The notes under the pieces were generated by a model. It saw only the letters and a list, made by a program, of their open reading frames with translations, made no database searches and was not told the DNA's origin. Positions 45,551 to 57,975 of a stretch of DNA of 64,000 nt are shown piece by piece (positions within the stretch are counted from its first letter, which is position 1; every line of letters begins with the position of its first letter). The DNA comes from Trachythela sp. YZ-2020 (Eukaryota > Cnidaria > Anthozoa > Malacalcyonacea > Clavulariidae). The stretch covers positions 3,906,001-3,970,000 of the forward strand of contig JADLSH010000184.1 in assembly GCA_016169945.1 (NCBI GenBank), given 5' to 3'. Position numbers and translations under genes: made by a program.

Positions 45551-46860
45551 CTGAAATATGAAAAGTAATTTTTGTTTTACTATATAATGGTAATCAGCTA
45601 ATGATCAGATATTCAAATTCACAATCTTCCCAATTGTGCGTGACAAAATCAGTGTGACGGGATCATTCATTTTGCATGTAATAGGCTTTCTTGGTTGAAA
45701 AGCTAGTCAAAAATGCTGAACTGAAAATCATCTACTAGGTTGTTGTCGTATTTTGAAATAGAAATACTCATAACATCAGCATTTCTCACTAGGAAAAGTC
45801 ACCATATTTTTAAACTAATTTTGCCAAACTAATTTTACAATACATTGATGTTTCAAAACAGTGTAGGCTAAGTGTCTATACTGAAAGCTTCGGGTCTTAC
45901 GATCAATCCACCTAAATATATATAACTACCTGGAAGTTAGTAGAAACTTCAAAATTTCCAGGGTCTTTGCTCGAAACTCTTATTATATTTTTCAGGCAGG
46001 TGATCTTAAGGACCCAAAACTTAAGTAAACTTAATATCCCCTTTTAATACAGTTGTGATGTTAACCAGTATATATAGATTACTTCATGGTCGGTGAGTGC
46101 GTACGATTTCTATTTGGGAGTTGTGAAGGATCGGTAAAGAACGAGTGAGTGCAGCGAACGAGCACATTTAGCAATCCTTCACAACGAGTAATGTGTTTAT
46201 TATGAAAATAAATATATGACATTGACAGACTCTCAGCGAACAACACGCAAGTGAAGTGTATTTAGCCTCAAAAACAAATTTCTTACCATTTATTTATTCA
46301 TGTTCTCGCTGAAATTCGAATCAAAGAGGTTTATCCTAAGTATTTTTAGCCTCAAGTGTTTTCTTTTATGGTAATATAGTCGCTTTAGCTGAGAAAAACG
46401 CAATAAAACTCTCACTTCGGTGATTTCGCTAAAACCCAGCGTCATGTTTACAATGTTGAGCGCGAAAAGACTAGGCAATCAAAACGCTGAGATGATAATT
46501 TTCAAATGTGAGAAATATCGTCCGCCGTGATAATACGATTTCTATTTCACCATTCAACTGGACGGAAATCTCAATACTTATATAATAATTAAAAATAACG
46601 AATAGTTCTGTTATCATTATAGATATATCGATATCCTGCAACACCCTAAAATCACCATCCAAATATTTGCATCATCTACGTCAAATTGAATTGTATTAAT
46701 TGGTTATTCAATCAGGAATCAGAGGAACTTAGAAAGATCCTATTGTCATACCGATTGATTATGTCATAATGGACATTAGATTATTGCACAAAAATCAGCA
46801 TAATAGACACTACCCGAATTTGCTTGAGTACACACAAAACAATAGCTTGAAATCAAGGCG
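45551..46860. other. Repeat-derived region without genes
   Basis: 45860-46030 is a copy of the dispersed family with CTATACTGAAAGCTTCGGG and ...GACCCAAAAC. 46085-46200 is a partial copy of the GAGTGAGTGCAGC repeat. Nothing else is recognised. Confidence 0.5.
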
Positions 46861-47680
46861 GACAATGTAATCCATTGTAAGTAGGCAGTTTTTCATTGCC
46901 AGCCAGTAAATTCGGAAAGTGCCCATAATCGCCATGTGTGTAAACGTACCTTTATACAACAGGACAATAACACAATCTACATGCAATCTACTCCAACGCA
47001 GTAAGTAGGTTCCATAAACCAACCTGTTCTAAGCCCTCTACTGTTGCGGCATGTTTCGTTATTGTCATCAACTCCCACATACAACGGAGCTTTCTTTAAT
47101 GACATTCTTTCTAAATCTTCAACATTTTTTGTTTGTGTCACAGAATAATACTGTCATTTGACGACCAATAGGTTTGGTTGAAATAGAAGATTAACACTTT
47201 TGGCCAAATCTGAAAAATATATCTCAAACGTGAGGGCCTAGTGTAGGTAGCATTATACAATAAGCTCCTTTTAATACAATTGTGATATTAACGAATATAA
47301 TTATATAGATTACTTTATGGTTGGTGAGTGCGTACGATTTCTATTAACGAGTTGTGAAGGATCAGGTAGATTAATCCTAAGGACCCAAAGCTTAATTAAA
47401 CTTAATATCCCCTTTTAATACAGTTGTGATGTTAACCAATATATATAGATTACTTTATGGTTGGTGAGTGCGTACAATTTCTATTTACAAGTTGTGAAGG
47501 ATCGCTAAACAAACGAGTGAGTGCAGCGAATGAGATCGTTTAGCAATCCTTCACAACAAGTAAATAATAAAAATCGTACGAACGAACCAACCATGATGTA
47601 ACTTGTCTCTCAGCGAACAATATGGAAGCAAAGTATATCTAGCCTAAAAAAACAAATTTCTTACCATTTATTTAGTCATT
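46860..47680. repeat. Uninterrupted copy of the dispersed repeat (LINE-empty site) and local tandem copies
   Basis: 46860-47300 matches the sequence on both sides of the LINE at 41684-42531, without the LINE. Then 47240-47360 and 47380-47500 are two tandem copies of a segment with CCCCTTTTAATACAGTTGTG and GGTTGGTGAGTGCGTAC. Confidence 0.82.
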
Positions 47681-48600
47681 CCTCTCCAATTAGGGGACGG
47701 GAGTGGAGGTGGAAATTTTCAATGGATAATGAATTGATGAAATGACCCTCCTCCCCATGTACGAGTTGGAAAATTTGTGACCCTAACCTAGAGGAAAAGG
47801 TTGGGTCAAAGAAAAATAGACCAAATCAGGGACATGAAAATGACCTCACCCAGAAACAACACTCTCGACATAGCTCTATCTCCTAAACCATTGAACATTC
47901 TGGGGTGCTTATAGCATTTAGAATGGTTACTTTTAGGGGTGGTCATAGGAGATCCAAAAATATTAGATTGTGGTAAGTACCCCGATAAAAAACTGCTCAC
48001 AAAAATGATAGCAATAATAGCATACAAAATTTTATCACCCAATTTTTTTAAAAGTTTCGCCCAAGTACGCGCAAGGGGGGGAGGGGGTGCACTTTATATA
48101 TGTGTGAAATTTGTACTAAACAAAGGCTATAGATGGAAAAACCTATCAATTATTATTCGATCGAGTGAGATGCCACCAAAATATTGATATTAGGCAATAG
48201 TTCTCTTTTCCATCCTGCACTATCCTGTATAAGAGTAGAATTTTATAGAAATAGAACGCTTTTCTTGAATAATTAAAATAATTTTAATGATATGTTTAGC
48301 TTGAATGCTGCGTGAACAGTTTTTCTCTCCCCCCTTTCAAAATGCTTTGAACAAAATAGTTCCACCAGCTCATCTATAGGGTGGTAAATTTTGTATGTTA
48401 TCTTCTGTGAGCAGTTCTTTTATCGGGATACTCGCCACAATATAATATTTTTGGATGCTACAATAGAGATTATATTTGGTGACGAAATGGCGTGATTTGC
48501 AGCAGAGAAACGACAAGACACTTGCATCGGCGCCATTACTGAACGAAAGTTTAATAGAACGAAACAAAGCTTCTACAATATTGAAAATTGTGATCTTTTC

Positions 48601-49640
48601 ATGTTCAATATTCGAAGTACGAAGGGAGTTGTGACAGTCGAGCTTAGTGCAATTAGCTTTCCAACCATTTGTTCGCCCATCAGTTATGTGATAAATGTCG
48701 ATAATTACCCGCATCTTCAAGAGCTAGAGCTTGCAGATTTCGATGCAGGTGGGAGATGCAATGATAACATTGACATTCTAGTAGGGGCCGATTTCTATTG
48801 GAGCATACTTACGGGGCATGTTGTTCGAGGGGATAATAGCTCCTGGCAGAGTATAACAAGTGCATCGAAGATCAAATTCAGGCAGGTATTGTGGAGGAAG
48901 TCCCAGCCAAGGAAGACGACAAGAATCAAGAGGCGATGTATTACCTTCCTCATCATGGAGTTATCCGAAAGGACAAAGTTACAACAAAGTTACGAGTTGT
49001 ATAGGATCGAGAACATTCGCTTAATGACTCTTTGCTGACTGGACCTAATTATATTCCTCAGATTTTTGAAATGCTTGTAAAGTTCAGAGTTGATCCCGTT
49101 GGCTTGGTGGCGGACATCGAAAAGGTTTTCCTAATGGTAGGGATCTGCGCCAAAGATCGCGATATGCTACGCTTTTGGTGGTTCACGAACATTGAACATC
49201 ATGATCCTGAACTAGTTCAACTGCGATTTTGCCGATTAGTTTTTGGTCTACGGGTGTCTCCAGCGATTTTAGGAGCAACTATTAATCATCATCTCGACAC
49301 CCGGCGAGCAACTAATCCGGAAATGGTAGAACATTTACACGAATCCCTGTATGTTGATACAGATCTCATCGAGCATGCTAAAATGATCTCATCGAGCATG
49401 CTAAATCTTTACCTATGACAAAACGTTCGTTTTTAAAGTGGTCCTCAAAGATTTTGGATCCATTGGGTGCCATTCACAATCAAGTTGAAAATACTCTTTC
49501 AAGAACTGTGTTTAGCTAAGACTAGCTGGGATGCGAAAGTGGACGAGAAGATGTGCAATCAGTGCGCTACAATGAACAATCTTAGATCAGAGTTAGCATT
49601 CTTAAACAAAGTTCCAATACCGAGATGTTATGTTTTAATA
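48601..49640 (+). pseudogene. BEL/Pao LTR retrotransposon remnant (peptidase A17 - reverse transcriptase)
   Basis: Fragments in several frames follow the BEL/Pao Pol order. First is the end of the A17 aspartic protease/linker (ELSAISFPTICSPI, YPHLQELELADFD, DILVGADFYWSIL, VVRGDN). Next is reverse transcriptase start (DQIQAGIVEEVPAKEDDKNQ, MYYLPHHGVIRKDKVTTKLR). Then comes RT core (49032-49418: NYIPQIFEMLVKFRVDP, LVADIEKVFLMVGI, RFCRLVFGLRVSPAILGATI, SLYVDTDLI). It ends with a WDAKVDEKMCNQ...VPIPRCY connection piece. The catalytic YVDD reads YVDTD, and there are stops and frameshifts. No gag, RNase H, integrase or LTRs are found. Confidence 0.85.
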
Positions 49641-49660
49641 ATCCATGACTTTAGTAAGTG

Positions 49661-50250
49661 AAAAGTCCTCTAAAAATGTTTCATTTATCTTGTTTGGAGA
49701 CTTAATATTTGTCTGAATTAATATGTCCCGACTTCAAAAAAGTTTTCATATCAATGCGAAAATAAAATGCCTAGATGGCAGTTATTTTTCTGACGTATAC
49801 ATATAAAAAAAAATCGTTGTCTTAGCCAATCATGATGTTGCTAGTTACCAGTTTTCTCTCGGCTTGAACTTGCGCATGTGCAATGTGCATAACTTACGAA
49901 AAGGTCCAGTCCTGTCCTGTCCATGACATTGCATTCCACAATGTTTTCACATACCCGGACGTAAATATCCGAGCGGAATTAGTACCCTCGCACGGCGCTT
50001 TGCATGGTGCTTCGCACCGGCTCGGGGATAAAATGTAGTCAATAGTGTGTACGAAGTACTAAATTCATAATAGTTTATTGGGACGATATGTTAAGTTGAA
50101 GTTTGAAAGAAATTTAAAGGAGGGAAAGGTGGTTGAAGGATTTTAGTGAAGCGAAAGATGTGACAGTGGAGAGATACCTTTTCATACTACTGCTGTAAAA
50201 CAACTCAGGCATATTATATCGGCAGGGGGAGGGTCAGACGAGCCCCAGGA
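49661..50250. other. No gene recognised
   Basis: AT-rich sequence with a small GC hairpin (GCGCTTTGCATGGTGCTTCG region, about 49995-50020). Inside the composite element. Confidence 0.5.
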
Positions 50251-50350
50251 TAGGGTCACAAATTTTGCAACTCGTACATGGGGAGGAGGGTCATTTCATC
50301 AATGTATTATCCATTGAAAATTTCCACCTCCACTCCTATCCCCTACTAAT

Positions 50351-51020
50351 TTATGGCAAATCCCTAAGGTCAAATTAAAACATGTTAGAACTATATTATT
50401 ATTACTCAGCAATCGCCCCCCCCCCCCTCCCCCAATCAATATCCCTCCACTACGGCCCTGACTTTATGTATGGATCATCCCCCCGGGACAATGCAGCAAA
50501 TCACGTTTCGGGGGCCAGGAATAGCGTTGTCTCGAGTTGACGTCACGAATTCCGAACCCCCGCCAAGACTCAGACAAACATTGGCAACTCTTAATATAAA
50601 TTATATTATGATTGAGAGCTTGCTGTGAGCTATTTTGATAATTTGATAGTTTGTTTAAAGTTTATTTGTGCGGAATCATACACACGTCGTACTTTTTGCT
50701 TTAGTCGAAGTGCCAGTGTTGATATTTTTGCTTTGGTATTTGTAATATAGGCTATTTCGTCGATTTAGTATGGACTATTCTGTTGCTGCTATAAATAGGT
50801 CTACTACCCTATATAGTCTATAGTAATATATTGTTACTTTCGTGTTTATACTAAGTTTGGACGCTTTATTGCCCATTATTTTGCTCTTTTGGTGTTTTAT
50901 ATTCGCTTTAGTGCACATTATTTTTAAAATTTACTATTTTGTCGCTGTATTACTATTAGTATCCACTATTTATAGTTTTGTTTACCTTTTAGTTTTAATA
51001 CTAAAGAAGCTAGGTATTCC
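50351..51020. other. No gene recognised
   Basis: It contains a C homopolymer-rich stretch at about 50407-50431. The open frame at 50842-51075 is hydrophobic and low-complexity (AT-rich) and has no recognisable homology. Confidence 0.5.
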
Positions 51021-51133
51021 TTCAATTCCTGCCAGAGGACCTAGTGTTGCATTTTTCGCAACCGTTCCTGGTTAGGTCTTAAATTGTGTATATATCTACT
51101 CACTTGGATTATCCACCAAACCCAGTATTCTAG
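51021..51133 (+). mobile_element. SINE tail, truncated copy
   Basis: Nearly identical to 51290-51402, from the B-box end (TTCAATTCCTGCCAGAGGAC) through the tail. The tRNA head is missing. Confidence 0.8.
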
Positions 51134-51235
51134 TTCAACCAAGTAAAGTGCAAAAAATCTTTGAAATTAACCTTATCACAACCCGCACACCCGATCACCT
51201 ATATATACTGAACTTACGGTTACAGCTCAGCAACT

Positions 51236-51402
51236 GGCCTCTGTAGCTCAGTTGGTTAGAGCGCTGCACCGGAATCGCAGGGCTGTGGGTTCAATTCCTG
51301 CCAGAGGACCTAGTGTTGCATTTTTTGCAACCGTTCCTGGTTAGGTCTTAAATTGTGTATATATCTACTCACTTGGATTATCCACCAAACCCAGTATTCT
51401 AG
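51236..51402 (+). mobile_element. tRNA-derived SINE, full head and tail
   Basis: The first 74 nt fold as a tRNA-like cloverleaf: acceptor GGCCTCT / AGAGGAC with one mismatch, D arm GCTC...GAGC with AGTTGGTTA, and T arm with GGGTTCAATTCC (box B). The anticodon loop CCGGAAT lacks U33 and its stem has an A-C mismatch, so this is a SINE promoter rather than a tRNA gene. The tail contains GTTGCATTTTTTGCAACC and AATTGTGTATATATCTACTC. Other copies: 51021 and 18860. Confidence 0.78.
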
Positions 51403-51647
51403 GTCTAGCTAGATTGTCTATTATTCTATCGACTATATTCTATATTTAAAATACAGATTTATTTCAAATGAAAGATTAATTGTCACTTATACGTAAAATA
51501 ATTTCAAATATAAACTCTTTTCACTGAGGAATCTTCCGCTGATAAGTAAAACTATTTTGCTTTGACAATAAAAAAAATATGTTGAAAAAATATTTCACAA
51601 GCTGGTTAACTTATTTGATTTAATAGTCTATTTTGAAATATCAGTAC

Positions 51648-51718
51648 CTTTGGCACTGTGTCTGGTTTAAAAATGAATTCTACAACTAGTGCTTCTCCGA
51701 TAAATTTAACAACTCTCA
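51648..51718 (-). CDS. Unassigned exon-like segment
   Basis: After acceptor GATTTTCAG a 71-nt frame reads RVVKFIGEALVVEFIFKPDT, then VPK and a GTACTG donor. Both splice sites and the sequence look exonic. The protein is not recognised and no joining exon was proven. Confidence 0.25.
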
Positions 51719-52652
51719 CTGAAAATCTCACTGATCAACTCAAGCGGTGATTAAAATGTAGAGGCTTGAAGCAAAGTCGTAAACACCGAAGGCCCTTTAC
51801 CACTTTGGCCCTTTATCCGTGGGCCCTTTCTCGCCTGGCCAATGAACTGCACAAATATATGTGTTCCTATTTATCATTGATACATCAAAGTTTTTCTGCG
51901 AACATGCTGAAACCCAGCGACAAGACTTTTCAATTCCTTGCGACGGTTTTGGGAAAGGTATAAATACCTTCTGCCCAGAAGCTCTCATTTCCTGTTAGCT
52001 ATTTCGGCAATTTTTCTGGATATCTCGAATCACTTGCACACGTTCCCCAGCAACAGTGCTTAGTACTAACCATGTTCTAACTTTGGTGTAAATTTGAATG
52101 AGTTTTAGTGCAGAAAAAATAAAAAAATATGCCAATGATAGTTCGCTGCTAGTATAATTCTATATTAAATAGTAGTTTGTTTGTCTGAGTCTCGTGGGGG
52201 GTCTTAGCTGAGGGAATCTATTTTTAGCTACTTGGGACAACGCTATTGGTTTGATGATTTGGCCTGGGGGTTAGGCCGGGAATGTGCGCGATCTGGGGTT
52301 TGGTGACTGGCAAGTACAGACTAATCCCTAGTCCTCTGTGCGCGTGTTATTTTTCCGTGACATGCAAAAGCCCATCAAATGTTGGATATACAGCATCCCA
52401 AAAAATTGTTGACAATAGAAGAAGGGCTGCTGAGAAAGCAAAACAAAGAAGTGCTTTGATTTTCTGTTGAAAGTATCTGTTTTTTTATGTTAAAATCCTT
52501 GCATTAGTTTCTCACCCTTGCCCGGGGGTTGGAAATTGTTAATTTTCAGCCCCAGGGGCTGGGAATGTGCAGTGAGCTTTAAAAAAAAATACAAATCCCC
52601 AGGGTGTTGCCCGGGGGGGGGGATGAAAACAGCAAGAATTGATCCATGCATT
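51719..52652. other. No gene recognised
   Basis: An open frame ending SNVGYTASQKIVDNRRRAAE at 52372-52470 has no supporting context. G/C homopolymer runs occur near 52524-52622. Confidence 0.45.
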
Positions 52653-53370
52653 AGAAAGGCTATATTTTCTTATTTCATAACTATACTTATTTAAATATAA
52701 TACTTTTTAATGATTTAATTAATGAGGGTTGACATTGTTTTGTTGAGATTTAAATCATATAATACAGTTCACTTCACTTACCCCGTGGCCGCCCCTACCA
52801 CAAAAATATTTCAGCCATAATTTGGAGTTTATTTGCTTTTTATCACCGAGCCTCACAAATATTATCCACAAGTTGTACTTGAACATAATGATAGTTGACT
52901 AAAGAATAATCCAAGCAAGTTTCGTCAGGTTTTGAAGTAGTTCTACAGTCCCAACTCTGGCCTATGGCTAAAATTCCTAAAAAATTATCTTCTTCCATCT
53001 CGCGTGCGCCCGCATTTCTTGTTGACAGTACTTCATGTAAATTAAAATTTAACTTATAATTCATTAATTCATTAAAACATCGATTCTACAAATATGACTG
53101 CACACTTCAAAACCTGACGAAACTTGGTTGGATTATCCTTTAGTCAACTATTATTATGTTCAAGTACAACTTGTGCATAATATTTGCGAGGCTCGGTGAT
53201 GAAAAACAAATAAAACGGCAAAATATGGCTGAAATCGTGTTGTGGCGGGGGTAAGTGAAATGAACTGTATTATATCTCAACAAAACAATATCAACCCTCA
53301 TTATATTGAAATAAGTAGTTTTTTATCCTATGACTAAAATATTTAGGAAATAAGAAAATATAGCCTTTCT
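52653..53370. mobile_element. 718-bp foldback element with about 270-bp arms
   Basis: Arms 52653-52938 and 53105-53370 are inverted, diverged copies (AGAAAGGCTATATTTTCTTA at left, its complement at right; also TTCGTCAGGTTTTGAAG and GTACTTGAACATAATGATAG). The spacer is about 165 nt. No open frame of note. Confidence 0.85.
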
Positions 53371-54360
53371 AAGGTGTATGAATTTATGTGATGTATAATT
53401 AGCAGTTGACCTGGGATGGTACGTAGTCATTTTCTTGTAGAATATTGTACCCAGACACATTTCACTCTCCAATGACCACCCCTAAAAGTAACCATTAATA
53501 AACACTATAAGCATTTCAGAAAGTCTGTAGCTTTGATGATTTAGGAGATACAGCTATGTCTGCAGTACCAATTGTAAAAATGGTCATTTTCTGGCATTTC
53601 GCACCGGATTAATGTTTTGGTACATATGCCATGTTGTCCGTCATGGTCATTTTACCCTAAAACAGTTGAGATTATCTGTCCTAAATGAAATGCATACAAA
53701 CTTGTATGCAGGCTAAAATATTGAACGGAGGTTGAATTTTTCAATTTTACATTAAAATAAAATTTTAGAATGCATAATAACATACCTACATGATATATTT
53801 CAGTATTCTATTGTTAAAACTATTAATATTTTAACTACTTTTGCTGGTTTTGTAGTGTAATGCATCAGTCAATTCCAGCTGTGACCATTATTGCTGCATG
53901 CATGTATTTCTAGAGGGTCACTAGAGACAAATGAAAGTGTCCTACTATACCCCTTCTGGCATTGTGTTCAGTTTTGGCTGTTGCTCAAATGAAACTTGTT
54001 TTTGTTGACATTTTGACAATGTTTCATTCAAAATTTTGTTGATAATTTGTATTTGAAAAGTATTTTGAAAATTATTTCACATTCTTTTGCCTTTATGTTG
54101 ATTTTTATGGAAAAACCCTTGGTTGTTGTAGGAAGTAGATGTTCAACTTTAAATGCAAAAATGCACTTTTGGAATTAATCGCACTATTTTTGACCCATCA
54201 GATTTTAAGAAATGCCATTTTTCAAATGAATATAATAAAACTGTTTACACACTGCACATTTCTACTTTATCACTGCACAAATTGGTTATCACTGCACACT
54301 CAAAATGGTTGCCCAAATTTACTCGAGCAACAAACTCATGCATAGTGCTTGTCAGTATGG
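53371..54360. other. Repeat-flanked region without genes
   Basis: 53467-53560 is a reverse copy of 47864-47945 (GACCACCCCTAAAAGTAACC...). Otherwise AT-rich sequence with no coding signal. Confidence 0.55.
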
Positions 54361-54620
54361 CTGTGGGTTACAGTACTCAGAGGCGGCGTGGCTTAAAAAT
54401 AGGGCCCCGGGGAAATATTCCGCTAGGGGCCCACTGCTCACGTTGGGAGAGTTCGGGGGGGGGGTCATTTGCTAAGAAAAATAGGATTAAAAACAAAATT
54501 AAATTTTGTTAAATAAATATAAGTGATTTATCCCAAATATTTAATGAAGGGCCCAAAACTTTATAAAAATTTTAGACCCTGTTTGCATGTGGCCCAATTG
54601 CCAGATTTTGGCCGCCCCTG
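54361..54620. mobile_element. Possible GGCCC-rich MITE-like repeat
   Basis: The left part has GGCGGCGTGGCTTAAAAATA and GGGGCCC motifs, and the right part has GGGCCCAAAAC and TTTTGGCCGCCCCTGAC. These would be weak inverted ends. No transposase. Confidence 0.4.
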
Positions 54621-55149
54621 ACAATAGTTCTTAATGCTGCAGGAAAAACAGAGGACCAAAGAAACACCTTTTCAAGCACAAGCGAGAACCAAGTATCCAG
54701 AGCCCTGGATAAAGGACTAGCACTACCAGTAGTACTGGTTTTCACCTCGCGTTTGCATGAGAAAAATAAACCCTCTTGCTTGGCCTGCTTCCCTGATTTA
54801 CCAGGCGAGGTCGTGGGTAGCCAATAGCAATATATCACCTAGAAGGACTGGCTGCTCTCATATAAACGATTTTCAACAGGGATTAGCATGTAGGGTCTTG
54901 CGCAGAAGGGCCAGCTCTTCAGGCAAAGTTAATATAAACATCCCCTTACACGAGTTAATTTTCAAGCCCATCAGGTCTACACAGCATGGACCCATAGTAG
55001 TAGGCTTAACTGGGTGCTGCCCAGCAGGCTAACCCGTACTTGTCAATCAATATATGCTGTTCTTTCCTAACCTAGAGTCAAACTTACAATCCTGGACAAA
55101 ACGTCTGAGACACTACCAATTATTGGACCAACCTTCGTAATATTTCCCC

Positions 55150-55572
55150 AAATTTAGATAGATAGATATTTTTAATAGTTGTTCCCTACAGGGCTTTTCA
55201 ACAACCATTTACATTACGACTACACAGACATTACACAGACATGAACAGACCGAGGTAAACCGTAAGCTTACAACTGGCGCCTCTAGCAGCCGCTATTAGT
55301 TCATACCCCTTTTATGATCTGCACATGCAACTAGGTGTTGATTTTGAAGAGGGGGAAAACCGGAGTACCCGGAGAAAAACCCTCGAAGCACGGGAGAGAT
55401 CAACTACGACAACTCTATTCACATGAGTCCCTAGTTGTTGCAAGTCGACACGAAGACTGTGCCCAGGTGGTAACCCATCCAGCCACTGACCTCGCCCGAC
55501 CAGGCTTATCTTGGAACTTAGTGGTGAAAGGCAACGCGCTAGCCGTGTGCGCCACCCGTACTTCCGAAATTT
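55150..55572 (-). mobile_element. tRNA-like SINE with conserved core and (TATC)n tail
   Basis: Read on the minus strand it starts with an A-box-like head (GTGGCGCACACGGCTAGCGC). It has the central motif CTCCGGGTACTCCGGTTTTC, which is also in the intron-6 spacers, and ends with GCCCTGTAGGGAACAACTATTAAAAATATCTATCTATC-type sequence at 55160-55200. The tail is the usual microsatellite-like SINE 3' end. Confidence 0.68.
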
Positions 55573-56645
55573 AGAAATGCCTCCCCACACCATTCAACAT
55601 TGATTATAATCCTGAAACACAGTTAATTAAAGCAATTGTAGTAAAATGGTGTGGGGTGGGGTGGTTAATAAATAGCTTATTCCATATTTGTTCTAAGAAA
55701 GTGATTGTAATTATGTACACAAACTGTCAACTAGCTCATATGCACAGTGGTGTCCGTATTAGAGGAGCGAAGAAGAAAGAGTCTGGGAACGAGTTTGATT
55801 AGTGAGATGCTCAGTTGGACAATACACTATATTGCTATCATAAGGATTGAAAACAGTTGTGTAAATTAGTGAGATGCTGTTTATAAATATCTGATTGATA
55901 CAGTAGAACCCTGCTATCTCGAACACCCAAATGAAAAAAACAATTGAGATAGCAAGGGTTCGAGATAACCAAATTAGTGTATATTAAATGAAACCCATGA
56001 CCCATTAGTACGACTGTAATTTGAAAAATATACAATAAACACTGTAAATACAGTTTATTTTGACAATTGTGCTGTAAACAAAGAGTACACCCTTTATTAT
56101 AGTTTGTTTTATGTGAATGCATTGTTACGCTGCAAAATCAGATACATGCATGTATTCCCTAATATCAACAATGATCTGAAGTCATTAGGGTTTGGGATAA
56201 CCGGGTAAATTTGGTCAAGAAAAGAAAATTTAGTTTGCACACTATATAGCGGGTAGTTCATGTTATTAAACAGAATTCGATATAACTGAGTAAAAATGAT
56301 TGAAATAGTATTAATATTAGCAAATCAACGGGAAATGGGTTTCAAGCGAGTTCGACATAGCGGGGTTCAGTGCTGTAATACTGAAAATCAAATCATATTT
56401 AAACAAGCCTAAACTTGTTAACTAATAAATTAAAATATGTTTTAGTCATAACACTCAGGTTTATGATTTATTTCCCGGGCGGTGCTGATGAATGCTGGAC
56501 ACTGCCGTCCAGTGTGGACAGAACCCTGTATGGCATTAGCATATTGGCCAGGAAATATGCATACCGAGTAAAAGTCCAGGGTTGGACTGAATTTATATCA
56601 TATATATTTTGACTGTAAATGCCTTAAATATAGTACTAATAATAC
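55573..56645. other. No gene recognised
   Basis: A single relative of the 17-bp minisatellite unit (GTGGTGTCCGTATTAGAGGA) lies at 55747-55766. It is followed by GTCTGGGAACGAGTTTG, the phrase that also accompanies the LINE/minisatellite units at 34.5-35.7 kb. Confidence 0.55.
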
Positions 56646-56734
56646 CTGAAAGTTGCTTTCTTTCTAACCCAGTTTCTTCACCATAGTTCTGATCAATTGG
56701 AAGACAAAATTTTTGAATCCAGTTCGTTTACAAA
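56646..56734 (-). CDS. Unassigned exon-like segment
   Basis: A strong acceptor (TTTTGTTTTCCTTACATTTCAG, read in two parts) and a CAG|GTATTA donor bound 89 nt. One frame reads NWIQKFCLPIDQNYGEETGL, then ERKQLS, but it has a TAA just after the acceptor. It is either a decayed exon or a non-coding coincidence. Family unknown. Confidence 0.22.
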
Positions 56735-57975
56735 CTGAAATGTAAGGAAAACAAAAATTATGGCATTAGCATTTTCTATTACTATTTCTGTTAGTAATGA
56801 AGGTTCTTCAAAATGCTTCAAAATATTAAATTAACACAGTAACTGGCAGCACCTACCACTAATATTTCCACTACCGCTGATCTGGAAATAATACTGGATT
56901 TAGTATCTATTGTGTTAACAATAATGCCAGAAGTCAGCCGTGGCTAAGGGCATGTAATGGTAGAAATTCATTGCATGTTGTAATGTAGTAATCTGGTATT
57001 TTTAGAGTTCAAAGACAGGTTTAGAAAGAAACAGAGACTACTTTCCTGTATATTTGCTTACTTAGTAATGGCAGATTTCTATCTATGTCTAGCAATCTTT
57101 AACTGGCATAATTTTCTGCACTAGTGTGCAATCGGCTGCGCTATCCAGTTTATTTTCAGATCAGTGTCGACTGCACTTTACTATATAGTAAACCATTAAC
57201 CATATAGGTCAGTGTCGTAAAGTGTGGTACAGAGATGGTCAAGTTTGACCTTCTTCTCTTAGCCTACAGGTAAAAAACGACCTGGTGCAGACAATTAATC
57301 AACTAAATTAAGCTGATTTGGCTATACATCTTTCAAAGATGGCAAGTACCATACGAGGTTAAATACATTTTTAAGGCGTCAAATATGCGACTCCAGGGTA
57401 TCGTACAACTCCAGAATTTATCCCACACTATACAGGTTCGTCACCAGGGTGCATTCCATGTAAACTCTACGTTGGAGATACGCCAACGTTTACAATCCTT
57501 CACGCCAACTACAGTACATTAGAGATTTTCTATTTTGGGTACTAAAATCCATGTGAAAATAGCTAATTTGTCTGTTGTATATGCTGTTAACATTATATTT
57601 TTGAAGTTATACTGTGAATATGCATATGACAATGAAGTCAGACACAAACCTAGTTATACCTATCACTTCTTTTTGAATGATCTCACACCATCAATTTTGT
57701 AACCTCACACCCGAGATCTCCCGCATAGAGTGCATGGAATGCAATCTGGATATGATTAAACACAATAACTTGGGTGTTTGCAAATATGTCTTTTAGGAGC
57801 TGTGTAGCCTGAGTGGCAGATCGTCTACATGCGGCGGAACACCAAAACAGACGGGCGAGGCGAAAGACTGTCTGCTGGGTTTGGCAGTGTATTTTAAATA
57901 TTCGTCCACCAGTGGACGAGAATTGATGATTGGCAGTATGGGTTTGTTCTGCTGTCAATCAAAACAAAATATTTG
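56735..57975. other. No gene recognised
   Basis: A minus-strand open frame at 57683-57958 (ending LLKDIFANTQVIVFNHIQIA...) has coding-like composition but no recognisable domain and no splice partners. It abuts the LINE tail. The rest is AT-rich with no clear repeats. Confidence 0.4.

Larger units (their letters stand above)
47689..50350. mobile_element. 2.66-kb inverted-repeat-bounded composite element
   Basis: Arms of about 100 nt at 47689-47786 and 50251-50350 are inverted copies (GGAGGTGGAAATTTTCAATG, AAATGACCCTCCTCCCCATG, GTACGAGTTG). Inside lies the BEL/Pao fragment. A further segment (47864-47945) recurs in reverse at about 53467-53560. Inverted rather than direct ends mean these are not long terminal repeats. 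Confidence 0.68.

Noticed and set aside
48370..48720. Minus-strand open frame at 48370-48720
   Set aside because: It is partly antisense to the BEL/Pao protease fragment and has no recognisable domain.
50842..51075. Membrane protein gene
   Set aside because: The hydrophobic frame follows AT-rich, T-rich composition, overlaps a SINE copy and has no supporting signals.
51236..51309. tRNA gene (anticodon GGA-like)
   Set aside because: The loop lacks U33, the anticodon stem and acceptor have mismatches, and the same tail follows other copies, so it is a SINE head.
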